A DNA stretch of 7,508 nucleotides from Paenibacillus sp. (GTDB taxonomy: Bacteria > Bacillota > Bacilli > Paenibacillales > Paenibacillaceae). A program made the position numbers and the translations under genes. The stretch lies in assembly GCA_029256665.1 (NCBI GenBank), contig JAQSXN010000173.1, positions 1 to 7,508 on the forward strand, read 5' to 3'. The notes under the pieces are model-generated. The model did not search any database and had not been told where the DNA came from. It worked only from the letters and a program-made list of their open reading frames with translations. Of this stretch, positions 1-6,220 are shown piece by piece; position 1 is the first letter of the stretch; every line of letters starts with the position of its first letter.

Positions 1-789
1 AAGAACATGAACTCCTTCCGCAGCGTGCAGCGCGGTCTCGAATACGAGCAGATTCGCCAAGCGGAGATTTTGGACGGCGGCGGCGAAGTCGTGCAAGAGA
101 CGCGACGCTATGACGATGCGGTCGGCAAATCGTTCTCGATGCGCGGCAAGGAAGAAGCGCATGATTACCGTTATTTCCCCGATCCGGATTTGGTTCGGCT
201 TCATATCGGCGAAGAGTGGAAGGAACGCGTTCGCGCTTCCATCCCGGAGCTGCCCGATGCGCGCAAAGCGCGTTATCAGAGCGATTACGGCCTGTCCTCC
301 TACGATGCCGACGTCATTACGGCGTCCAAGAAGCTTGCGGATCTGTTCGAAGAAAGCCTCGGCTACACCAAGGACGCGAAATCCGTGGCCAACTGGGTCA
401 TGGGCGATCTGCTCGGCTATCTCAACGCGAACGGCTTGGAGCTGTCGGATGTTAAACTGACGGGTCAAGGGCTCGGCGAGATGATCGGCCTTCTGGAGAA
501 AGGGACGATCAACGGCAAGATCGCCAAAACCGTATTTAAGGCGATGCTCGAGAACGGCAAGCTGCCGCAGCAGATCGTCGAAGAGCAAGGACTTGTCCAG
601 ATCAGCGACGAAGGCGCGATTCTCGCGATCGTCGACGCCGTGATCGAGAAGAACCCGCAGTCGGTAGAGGATTTCCGCGCGGGCAAGGAGAAGGCGATCG
701 GCTTTTTGGTCGGCCAGATCATGAAAGAGACGAAGGGCAAAGCGAACCCTGCGCTTGTAAACAAGATGCTGCTGGAGCGACTGAACTAG
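1..789 (+). CDS. gatB: Aspartyl/glutamyl-tRNA amidotransferase subunit B, C-terminal part (5' end outside window)
   Basis: GatB is the tRNA-binding and kinase subunit of the GatCAB amidotransferase, which converts Glu-tRNA(Gln) or Asp-tRNA(Asn) to the amide form in the cytoplasm of bacteria lacking the matching synthetase. The frame is open from base 1 and ends at TAG 787-789, giving 262 residues, roughly the last 55 percent of a protein usually about 475 residues long. Visible hallmarks are the end of the catalytic cradle (KNMNSFRSVQRGLEYE at the very start and the conserved DYRYFPDPDL near residues 55-64), followed by the helical domain and the YqeY-like tRNA-binding tail (from about residue 115, including the GxxIGLLEKGTINGKIAK and NPxxVxxFRxGKxKAxGFLVGQ segments). 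The ATG at base 7 is internal, not the start. The gene is normally last in a gatCAB operon, and the terminator just downstream fits this. No damage is visible. Confidence 0.97.
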   Translation, partial: KNMNSFRSVQRGLEYEQIRQAEILDGGGEVVQETRRYDDAVGKSFSMRGKEEAHDYRYFPDPDLVRLHIGEEWKERVRASIPELPDARKARYQSDYGLSSYDADVITASKKLADLFEESLGYTKDAKSVANWVMGDLLGYLNANGLELSDVKLTGQGLGEMIGLLEKGTINGKIAKTVFKAMLENGKLPQQIVEEQGLVQISDEGAILAIVDAVIEKNPQSVEDFRAGKEKAIGFLVGQIMKETKGKANPALVNKMLLERLN

Positions 790-820
790 CCGCTTCAAGT
801 GTAATGAAAATAGCGAATTG

Positions 821-855
821 GCGCGGTTCATCCTAGCGATGGACTGCGCTTTTTT
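821..855 (+). terminator. Intrinsic terminator of gatB
   Basis: A 12-base arm at 821-832 (GCGCGGTTCATC) pairs fully with 838-849 (GATGGACTGCGC), allowing two G-T wobbles, around the five-base loop CTAGC. Six T follow directly at 850-855. It lies 31 bases after the gatB stop and should isolate the gatB operon from the mgtC unit. Confidence 0.92.
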
Positions 856-901
856 CGAAATAGGAACCGTTTCGCGTAAGCGCGAGGCAGCGCCGTTATC
901 G

Positions 902-951
902 GCGGAGAACGGCTATAGCCGCTCCGCATCGCATACACTTGTATCATTGCG
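902..951 (+). other. Two adjacent hairpins in the leader ahead of the MgtC-family gene
   Basis: The first hairpin pairs GCGGAG (902-907) with CTCCGC (922-927) and CGGC (910-913) with GCCG (918-921), closing a TATA loop and leaving a two-base AA bulge. The second pairs CGCA (925-928) with TGCG (948-951) and ATAC (933-936) with GTAT (941-944); it shares 925-927 with the first, so the two compete at that point. No T-run follows, so they are not terminators. They sit in the 150 bases between the gatB terminator and the ribosome binding site at 991-998. I did not recognise the Mg2+-sensing M-box here, and no convincing promoter could be assigned. Function is unknown. Confidence 0.4.
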
Positions 952-990
952 GCGGATTACGTCTGCGAGGAATAGGTATCATCATCTTTG

Positions 991-998
991 AGAGGAGG
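991..998 (+). promoter_or_regulatory. Ribosome binding site of the MgtC-family gene
   Basis: AGAGGAGG lies seven bases before ATG 1006. It fixes that ATG as the start rather than the upstream in-frame TTG at 988, which would place the Shine-Dalgarno sequence inside the coding region. Confidence 0.85.
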
Positions 999-1005
999 CG
1001 CTGCA

Positions 1006-1734
1006 ATGAACGTGGCGGCTGGCGTGGCGGATAATCCTTGGTTTATTAACGAGATCGACATTGCCGCGAGGCTTGGCCTCTCGATCGTGCTTGGAGGTCT
1101 GATCGGCTTCGAACGGGAGTCCTCCAATCATGCCGCGGGTTTCCGCACGAATATTCTGGTCTGCTTGGGCGCTTGCTTGCTCATGCTGTTGTCGATTTAC
1201 GGCTTCGCCGATTTCGTGGAGGAGCCTAACGTACGGGTAGATCCGGCCCGTCTTGCTGCGGCCGTCATTACGGGCGTCGGTTTTCTTGGCGCGGGAACGA
1301 TTCTGTTTACGGGCAAGTCGATTACGGGATTGACGACGGCGGCCTCCCTTTGGGTGGTTGCGGCTATTGGCCTTGCGGTCGGCGCGGGCTTTTATTTTGC
1401 CTCGGCTTCGGTTACCATCATGGCCTTATTAACGTTGTGGGGGTTCAATAAGATCGAGAAGCGGTACATGAATGCCAAGAGGGACCGCGTCATCAAGCTC
1501 GAGGCGCATGATCTGTCGTCGTGTCTCGTCGGCATCAACAACATCTTGGAGCACCGCAATATTACGATTCGCAAAATGATGATGGAAGACGTCGGCGCAT
1601 CGGGATCGGATGGAGAGGTCGCCGCGACGAGGCTGATCCTTCACGTCAAGATGCCTTCGCGCAAAAATTCCGCGATTCGTCTGTTGGACGAATTAAAGAA
1701 ACTGGAGGGCATACGTTGGGCAAGCTCCGAATAA
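1006..1734 (+). CDS. MgtC/SapB family membrane protein
   Basis: This is a 242-residue inner-membrane protein of the MgtC/SapB (YhiD) family. Family members are tied to growth in low Mg2+, intramacrophage survival and, in Salmonella, inhibition of the F1Fo ATP synthase; the role in Gram-positive bacteria is poorly defined. Family motifs are clear: GGLIGFERE (30-38), AGFRT (44-48), GVGFLGAGTIL (90-100) and GLTTAASLW (108-116), spread over about four or five hydrophobic segments between residues 20 and 145. A soluble C-terminal domain follows (about 155-242) with ACT-like alternating beta/alpha character. The start is set by the strong ribosome binding site at 991-998. The stop overlaps the next gene by 19 bases, so the two are probably co-transcribed and translationally coupled. 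The family call is firm, the physiological role is not, and no symbol is given because MgtC and SapB branches cannot be told apart by eye. Confidence 0.92.
   Translation: MNVAAGVADNPWFINEIDIAARLGLSIVLGGLIGFERESSNHAAGFRTNILVCLGACLLMLLSIYGFADFVEEPNVRVDPARLAAAVITGVGFLGAGTILFTGKSITGLTTAASLWVVAAIGLAVGAGFYFASASVTIMALLTLWGFNKIEKRYMNAKRDRVIKLEAHDLSSCLVGINNILEHRNITIRKMMMEDVGASGSDGEVAATRLILHVKMPSRKNSAIRLLDELKKLEGIRWASSE
1704..1709 (+). promoter_or_regulatory. Ribosome binding site deciding a TTG start
   Basis: GGAGGG lies six bases before TTG 1716, inside the 3' end of the preceding gene. It supports TTG as the start. The first in-frame ATG further on (1764) would cut into the first hydrophobic segment and has no comparable site. 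Confidence 0.75.
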
Positions 1735-3626
1735 CTGAGCGGAAGCGGGCATGGCTGACCGCCATGCTCGCTTTCCTGCTCCCGGGAATGGGACATGTAT
1801 ACAACGGACAGTATTCGAGAGGGCTGCTCCTCTTGTCCGCCTTGCTGCTGGATTTGACGGCAATCATTCGGCTCGCGAACTCCGACGGAGGCCGGCATTT
1901 GCTCCTGATCGTGTATCTCGGGATATTGTTGCCGATCTATTATTTCGTCAGCGTGTACGAGGCGTTGCAGCTTAATGACACTCCGGCGGAGGAGAAGGCG
2001 CCGGTCCGGCTGCTGCATGGAATCCTGCTTGCGGCATCGGGACTGGTCATGATGATCCTGATCAAGCCGCCTGAAGCGCTGCTCCCGTGGATGAACGAAT
2101 TGGCCGAGTTGATCGTAGGTCCGCTGCTGATGGCCATCGCTTGCCTGATCGTGCTGACGACCGTCAAGAAAGGAGACTACACCGTGTTCAAGCTTGGCCG
2201 CCTGACGGCCGCCGTTCTTATTTTGACCGTAGGAGCGTTGCTGCTCTGGGATCAGACGCGCGGCTCCAACGATATCGTATGGCTTCGCGACTGGTGGCCG
2301 CTACTGTTCCTTCTGCTCGGCATAGAAGTCATTCTGTATAGCACCGTGCTGCGCGCCAAAGCGGCAAAGCTCAAGCTGGATCTAACCGGCGCGGCAGCGG
2401 CGCTCGTCGTAACGGTGACGGCATACGCGGTCACGCAATATGCCGATTTTCCCGTCCGCTGGCTGGATCAATTCAACGTAGATTTGGGCGGTATGGTGGA
2501 TTACGGCGAGGAGAAGGGCTATCGCGTGGACAAAAACGTGATGAAAGTGCTCATCGACGAACAATTGTCCTCGATCTCGATTAAAAACGTGAACGGGGAT
2601 GTGTTGGTTCGTTCCGGGGACGTTAACGAAATCGAAGTGTATTCGACGGTGTGGGTGGATGCGGCGGACGAAGCGGAGTCCAAGAAAATCGCCGAAAACT
2701 CCACGGTAGAAGCGACGCCGGGACGCGAAGTCGTCCTCGAGACGAAAGGTCAGCGTTACGGTGCGGACAATAAGCGCGTACCGAAAATGAATATCGAGGT
2801 CGTTATTCCCCGGATCGAGCCGCGGTCGCAGAAGTCGGATCCTGAAGCGACGCAGGCGCCCGATGGAACCGATCATGCGGACATGACCGGCAATGGGACG
2901 CCGGCGAATGCGGAATCGACGTCAACGTCAACCCGGGAGGACGAGCCCGTGCATGCCTTGCCCGATTTCGACATAGATCCGTCGGATCCGGCCATAGAGC
3001 CGCCTACCGCGATTCAAATGCGGATCGAAGCCGTCAACGGAGCCGCTCAGGTGGAAGGGGTGGTCGCGGAGGATGGTCTTACCGTCATAAGCGGCGACGG
3101 GGCCATCCGCATCTCTCGGTTCGTCGGTCCGCTCGCGGTGACCGGAAACAACGGCAGCATCGAGGCCGATTCGCTGACCGGAGCCAGTACGTTGGAATTA
3201 AAAAACGGGGAGATTTCGGTCAGTCATACGTCCGGAGGTTCTTTGTACGCGACGACCTCCAACGGCAATATCCGGATGGCCGACGTTGCGGATGAAGCCG
3301 AGGCGGAGACCAAAAACGGAACCATCACGATTGACCGAGCTTACGGCGCCGTCAAAGCAAGCACGATGAACGGCGGTATTGTCGTGAACAGCGAGGTGGT
3401 TGGAGGGAACTGGGATTTGGACAGCTCGGTGGGGGAGATTAAGGTCGGTCTTCCGGAGCAAGGCGATTATTCGTTGTACGGATCGGTAACTTTTGGGAAA
3501 ATCCATTCGACGCTGCCGTTCGAGCAAATCCGAAAAACGATCCGAGGCACGGTAGGCGCAGGTACTTACCGGATTCATATTAACGCGACAAACAGCATAA
3601 CCATTGAAAGTCGGGCTGATCGATAG
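1716..3626 (+). CDS. Polytopic membrane protein with C-terminal DUF4097-like beta-repeat domain
   Basis: A 636-residue protein of unknown function in two parts. Residues 12-242 hold seven or eight hydrophobic segments. The first carries LLPGMGHVYNGQYSRG (21-36), the PGxGHxYxGxxxRG signature seen in TM2-like and related small membrane domains. Positively charged loops at 151-162 and 212-220 suggest that the part after residue 242 lies outside the membrane. Residues from about 285 to 636 resemble DUF4097, a beta-solenoid-like domain. One rung-like NG motif is at 293-294; after an acidic, Ser/Thr/Pro-rich, probably disordered insert at about 369-432, further NG, DG or VG turns recur with their Gly at 442, 462, 480, 498, 517, 535, 553 and 573, a period of 18-20 residues. 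LiaX of enterococci, a cell-envelope stress factor, also carries DUF4097, but nothing here ties this protein to that pathway. The TTG start overlaps the MgtC-family gene by 19 bases. No terminator was seen before the perR promoter. Confidence 0.82.
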   Translation: MGKLRITERKRAWLTAMLAFLLPGMGHVYNGQYSRGLLLLSALLLDLTAIIRLANSDGGRHLLLIVYLGILLPIYYFVSVYEALQLNDTPAEEKAPVRLLHGILLAASGLVMMILIKPPEALLPWMNELAELIVGPLLMAIACLIVLTTVKKGDYTVFKLGRLTAAVLILTVGALLLWDQTRGSNDIVWLRDWWPLLFLLLGIEVILYSTVLRAKAAKLKLDLTGAAAALVVTVTAYAVTQYADFPVRWLDQFNVDLGGMVDYGEEKGYRVDKNVMKVLIDEQLSSISIKNVNGDVLVRSGDVNEIEVYSTVWVDAADEAESKKIAENSTVEATPGREVVLETKGQRYGADNKRVPKMNIEVVIPRIEPRSQKSDPEATQAPDGTDHADMTGNGTPANAESTSTSTREDEPVHALPDFDIDPSDPAIEPPTAIQMRIEAVNGAAQVEGVVAEDGLTVISGDGAIRISRFVGPLAVTGNNGSIEADSLTGASTLELKNGEISVSHTSGGSLYATTSNGNIRMADVADEAEAETKNGTITIDRAYGAVKASTMNGGIVVNSEVVGGNWDLDSSVGEIKVGLPEQGDYSLYGSVTFGKIHSTLPFEQIRKTIRGTVGAGTYRIHINATNSITIESRADR

Positions 3627-3638
3627 ATGGCGCTTTCA

Positions 3639-3668
3639 TTGACAAAAACTTCGCTATGAACGTACAAT
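3639..3668 (+). promoter_or_regulatory. Sigma-A promoter of perR
   Basis: A perfect -35 TTGACA (3639-3644) and a near-perfect -10 TACAAT (3663-3668) are separated by 18 bases. Transcription would begin near 3675, inside the PerR box, giving an untranslated leader of about 50 bases. The -35 begins only 13 bases after the previous stop codon, so perR has its own promoter even if upstream transcription reads through. Confidence 0.88.
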
Positions 3669-3671
3669 AGA

Positions 3672-3686
3672 TTATAACGATTATAA
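3672..3686 (+). promoter_or_regulatory. PerR box overlapping the perR transcription start
   Basis: TTATAACGATTATAA differs from the Bacillus PerR box consensus TTATAATnATTATAA at one of the 14 specified positions (C for T at position 7). It starts four bases after the -10 hexamer and covers the predicted start point, so bound PerR would block initiation. Autorepression of perR is known in B. subtilis; here it is inferred from the site. Confidence 0.87.
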
Positions 3687-3723
3687 TGTATCACCATTAT
3701 TTATTATGAAAGGCGTGAGGGGA

Positions 3724-4146
3724 ATGGCAGCCAACGTTCATTCGGCATTGGAACAACTTAAGATGAATGGCGTCCGTATGACCCCGCAACGACACGCCAT
3801 ACTGGGATATTTGATGGATACGAAATCTCATCCGACCGCCGACGAGATCTACAAGGCGCTGTCGCCGACTTATCCGAGCATGAGCGTTGCGACGATCTAC
3901 AATAATTTGCGGTTGTTCGTCGAAGCCGGACTGGTGCGCGAGCTGACGTATGGCGACGATTCCAGCCGATTCGATGCAGATCTCTCCGATCATTACCATG
4001 CGATCTGCAAGAACTGCGGACAGATCGTCGATTTCGGTTACCCTCCATTGCTGGAAGTAGAGAAGGTGGCTTCCAAGGAAACGGGCTTCGTCGTTCATGG
4101 TCACCGGATGGAGATATATGGACTATGCACGACCTGCAACACTTAA
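3724..4146 (+). CDS. perR: Peroxide-responsive Fur-family repressor PerR
   Basis: PerR represses peroxide-defence genes in the cytoplasm and is inactivated by metal-catalysed oxidation of histidine ligands by H2O2. The 140-residue product is close to B. subtilis PerR along its whole length. It has an N-terminal winged helix (about 1-80, with GVRMTPQRHAIL and the recognition segment MSVATIYNNLR), then the dimerisation/metal domain. All regulatory-site ligands are present one residue earlier than in B. subtilis: H36, D84, H90, H92 and D103. The Asp at 103, where Fur and Zur differ, marks it as PerR. The structural zinc site is C95, C98, C135 and C138. ATG 3724 is preferred over ATG 3706 because MAANV aligns with the known N-terminus and the AAAGG/GAGGGG stretch (3709-3722) precedes it, whereas 3706 has no ribosome binding site. 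The promoter carries a PerR box, indicating autorepression. Confidence 0.96.
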   Translation: MAANVHSALEQLKMNGVRMTPQRHAILGYLMDTKSHPTADEIYKALSPTYPSMSVATIYNNLRLFVEAGLVRELTYGDDSSRFDADLSDHYHAICKNCGQIVDFGYPPLLEVEKVASKETGFVVHGHRMEIYGLCTTCNT

Positions 4147-4147
4147 C

Positions 4148-4179
4148 GGTCTATGACCGTCTATAGAATAGGATAGACC
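4148..4179 (+). repeat. Inverted and direct hexamer repeat after perR
   Basis: GGTCTAT (4148-4154) is the exact reverse complement of ATAGACC (4173-4179). A further GTCTAT at 4159-4164 lies ten bases after the first copy, so the right arm can pair with either left copy. No T-run follows, so it is not a standard terminator. It begins one base after the perR stop and could be an operator or an RNA switch for the downstream hydrolase gene, or have no function. Confidence 0.4.
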
Positions 4180-4190
4180 ATGACGATAAC

Positions 4191-4230
4191 GTGCTGGGCA
4201 GCGTTTATTACGCTACTTTTTGCACGTTTT
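4191..4230 (+). terminator. Possible weak terminator after perR
   Basis: GTGC (4191-4194) can pair with GCAC (4222-4225) and AGCG (4200-4203) with CGCT (4211-4214), with an imperfect internal part between them. GTTTTT follows at 4226-4231. The broken stem makes termination uncertain and readthrough into the GH18 gene is plausible. Confidence 0.3.
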
Positions 4231-4277
4231 TGTTTGAGTCGGCCACCATGTCGCATGACGACTTCAATGATTACGCC

Positions 4278-4283
4278 AAGGAG
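4278..4283 (+). promoter_or_regulatory. Ribosome binding site favouring a TTG start for the GH18 gene
   Basis: AAGGAG lies nine bases before TTG 4293, in frame with the hydrolase. The alternative starts, ATG 4248 and GTG 4191, have no recognisable Shine-Dalgarno sequence in front of them. Confidence 0.55.
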
Positions 4284-4292
4284 AGTGAAGCT

Positions 4293-6029
4293 TTGGATAC
4301 GAATTACGTCCGATCGCCGCGCAGTCCGCGCAAGAGGCGCAGAGTCGGATTTATGATGTTAGTATTCCTGTTTATGACTTCGGCTATCGCTACTTTCGGA
4401 TGGTTTGGCTATATGAAATATATTCCTAGCCGCGAATATCAGCAGCCTTCATACGCATCCGCGAACCCGATCATCGTGGGAGGAGTCTTGGCTGACCAAG
4501 GCGCGTTAATCGAGAATGGAGAGGTGAAGCTTCCGCTTCCGGTATTGGAGTCATTGTTCGAAGAGGACAAGCCGATTCATTACGAAAGCGCGACGGGCAC
4601 GATCGTGTTAACGAGCGCAGACAAGGTGCTGAGACTGAAGACGGATGCGCTGACCGGCATTTTGAACAAACAACCCTACAAGCTCGCGATAGCGGCCGAG
4701 GCCACGGACGGCATCGTATATATTCCAACCGCGCCGATAGAAGAATTATATGGTCTGAAGGTGGATTACAATCCCGAAACCGGCATCGTGACGCTCCTTA
4801 AGGAAGGCGAGACGGTGCAGCTCGCCGAATCCGCGGAGGAGAAAGGCGCTGCCATCCGAACCTCGCCATCCATCAGAGAGCCATATCTGTTAAAGGTTGC
4901 GCTAGGCGAAAGCATGCGGGTTTGGGAAGATAACGAGGGGTGGCTTCTCGTTCAAACCTCGCAGGGCCACATCGGGTATGTAAGGGATAAAGACGTGAAG
5001 CTATCGGGAAGCGAGACGGTGTCCGAGGTCGAACGGGCGGATCCCTTCGTGCCTTGGAAGCTTGACGGACGAAAGATCAACCTGACATGGGAGGCCGTCT
5101 ACGAGCGTCGAATCGATCCCGCCAAGATCGGCGAAATGCCGGGCGTCAACGTCGTGAGTCCGACTTGGTTCGAGCTGACCGACGGGACGGGCACCATCAA
5201 AGGAAAAGCGGATTCCGCGTACGTGAAATGGGCGCATGACCGCGGTTATCAGGTTTGGGCGTTATTTAGCAACGGCTTCGAGCCGGAACGGACGACGCAG
5301 GCGCTCGCTTCGGTGGAATCCCGTTTCGTCATGATCCAGCAGTTGCTCGCTTTTGCCGAGATGTACAAGCTGCAAGGCTTTAATATCGACTTCGAGAATG
5401 TGTACACGAAAGACAAAGAAAATCTCGTTCAGTTCGTAAAGGAGCTTACGCCCTTGCTGCACGAAGCGGGCTTGGTCGTGTCCATCGACGTTACGCCTAA
5501 GTCGAACAGCGAGATGTGGTCGGTCTTTCTGGATCGCGCGGCGCTTGGCCGAACGGTCGACTATATGATGGTCATGGCGTACGACGAGCATTGGGCGGCC
5601 AGTCCGAAGTCGGGTTCGGTCGCATCGCTGCCATGGACGGAAAATTCCATCGCGCGCATTCTGCAGGAGGATCAGGTGCCTTCAAACAAGCTGATTCTAT
5701 CCATGCCGCTCTATACGAGAATCTGGAGCGAGAAAACCGGTACGGATGGCAAGCTCGATGTTTCGTCGAAAGCCGTGGGGATGGAGCGGGTGAAGCAAAT
5801 TATCGAAGAGAAGAAGCTTGTGCCCGTTCTTGATGCCGCGGCAGGGCAACATTACGTCGAATACACCGAAGAAGGCGTTAAGCAACGGATTTGGATCGAG
5901 GACGATCACTCGATGAAAGCGAGGGTGGATCTCGTGCACAAATACGATTTGGCCGGCGTTGCGACTTGGCAGCGAGCCTTCCAAACGCCATCCATCTGGA
6001 ATACTATTAACGAAGCTTTATCGAAATAA
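4293..6029 (+). CDS. Membrane-anchored glycoside hydrolase family 18 protein with stalk and SH3-like domains
   Basis: With the TTG start the product has 578 residues: a basic N-terminus (RSPRSPRKRRR), one membrane anchor or uncleaved signal (about 20-44), a copper-amine-oxidase-N-like stalk domain (about 60-168), a bacterial SH3-like domain (about 183-240, with IRTSPS and GWLLVQTSQGHIGYV) and a GH18 barrel (about 260-575). The catalytic strand reads GFNIDFENV, with acid E368 and D366. Asn364 stands where chitinases usually have Asp, as I recall for the YaaH/SleL spore peptidoglycan hydrolase group. MVMAYDEHW (427-434) supplies the substrate-binding Tyr/Asp, and GVATWQRAF (555-563) is the typical last strand. 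The likely substrate is the glycan of cortex or wall peptidoglycan; chitin is less likely. No LysM domain is present. ATG 4248 would add 15 residues and is the main alternative start. No good promoter was found, so it may be read from perR. Family call firm, substrate inferred. Confidence 0.9.
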   Translation: MDTNYVRSPRSPRKRRRVGFMMLVFLFMTSAIATFGWFGYMKYIPSREYQQPSYASANPIIVGGVLADQGALIENGEVKLPLPVLESLFEEDKPIHYESATGTIVLTSADKVLRLKTDALTGILNKQPYKLAIAAEATDGIVYIPTAPIEELYGLKVDYNPETGIVTLLKEGETVQLAESAEEKGAAIRTSPSIREPYLLKVALGESMRVWEDNEGWLLVQTSQGHIGYVRDKDVKLSGSETVSEVERADPFVPWKLDGRKINLTWEAVYERRIDPAKIGEMPGVNVVSPTWFELTDGTGTIKGKADSAYVKWAHDRGYQVWALFSNGFEPERTTQALASVESRFVMIQQLLAFAEMYKLQGFNIDFENVYTKDKENLVQFVKELTPLLHEAGLVVSIDVTPKSNSEMWSVFLDRAALGRTVDYMMVMAYDEHWAASPKSGSVASLPWTENSIARILQEDQVPSNKLILSMPLYTRIWSEKTGTDGKLDVSSKAVGMERVKQIIEEKKLVPVLDAAAGQHYVEYTEEGVKQRIWIEDDHSMKARVDLVHKYDLAGVATWQRAFQTPSIWNTINEALSK

Positions 6030-6068
6030 CGATGAACTTATCCACTTCCTCAAATACGTGCATGATCG

Positions 6069-6119
6069 AAAAAACCTCCTTACGCAAGCGGCATTATAGC
6101 CGCTCGGCAAGGAGGTTTT
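6069..6119. terminator. Bidirectional intrinsic terminator between the GH18 gene and ygzB
   Basis: CCTCCTT (6075-6081) pairs with AAGGAGG (6109-6115), and an inner AGCGGC (6087-6092) pairs with GCCGCT (6099-6104) around the loop ATTATA. The forward strand ends in four T (6116-6119). The reverse strand ends in six T (complement of A at 6069-6074), so it should work better for ygzB transcripts. It lies 40 bases after the GH18 stop and 100 bases past the ygzB stop. Confidence 0.88.
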
Positions 6120-6123
6120 GTGC

Positions 6124-6166
6124 AAATATAGGAAAGAAAAGGTATTCTAATGCTTGCCCTATATTT
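6124..6166. repeat. Nine-base perfect inverted repeat with 25-base spacer
   Basis: AAATATAGG (6124-6132) is the exact reverse complement of CCTATATTT (6158-6166). It lies in the convergent gap between the bidirectional terminator and the ygzB stop. No T-run follows on either strand, and its role is unknown. Confidence 0.45.
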
Positions 6167-6220
6167 CTCGGAATGAAAACTCGCCGCGCCGCCAAGGACG
6201 GCAGTTGTCGTTTCTGTTTT

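Noticed and set aside
856..1005. M-box (Mg2+) riboswitch ahead of the MgtC-family gene
   Set aside because: The length would allow one, but I could not find conserved M-box sequence blocks, only unrelated hairpins. A covariance search would settle it.
1521..1715. Longer N-terminus for the DUF4097 membrane protein
   Set aside because: This would overlap the MgtC-family gene by more than 200 bases with Arg-rich, non-conserved sequence. TTG 1716 has a proper ribosome binding site and starts just before the first membrane segment.
2382..2876. Reverse-strand open frame of 164 codons
   Set aside because: It lies entirely inside the DUF4097 membrane protein gene. Its Arg/His-rich product has no recognisable domain, and such frames are common opposite GC-rich coding sequence.
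3602..3641. Imperfect inverted repeat (CATTGAAAG / CTTTCATTG) considered as a terminator before perR
   Set aside because: The arms have one mismatch, the loop is 22 bases, and the right arm runs into the -35 hexamer with no T-run after it.
3697..4104. Reverse-strand open frame of 135 codons over perR
   Set aside because: It is antisense to an unmistakable perR, and the product resembles nothing known.
4180..4209. Possible promoter for the GH18 gene (ATGACG at 4180, TTTATT at 4204)
   Set aside because: Both hexamers match only four of six consensus bases and overlap the terminator-like structure, so it is too weak to call.
6171..6220. Second terminator for ygzB (GCCG/CGGC hairpin followed by TTTT on the reverse strand)
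   Set aside because: The stem is only four or five pairs and the T-run is offset. The bidirectional terminator at 6069-6119 is far stronger.
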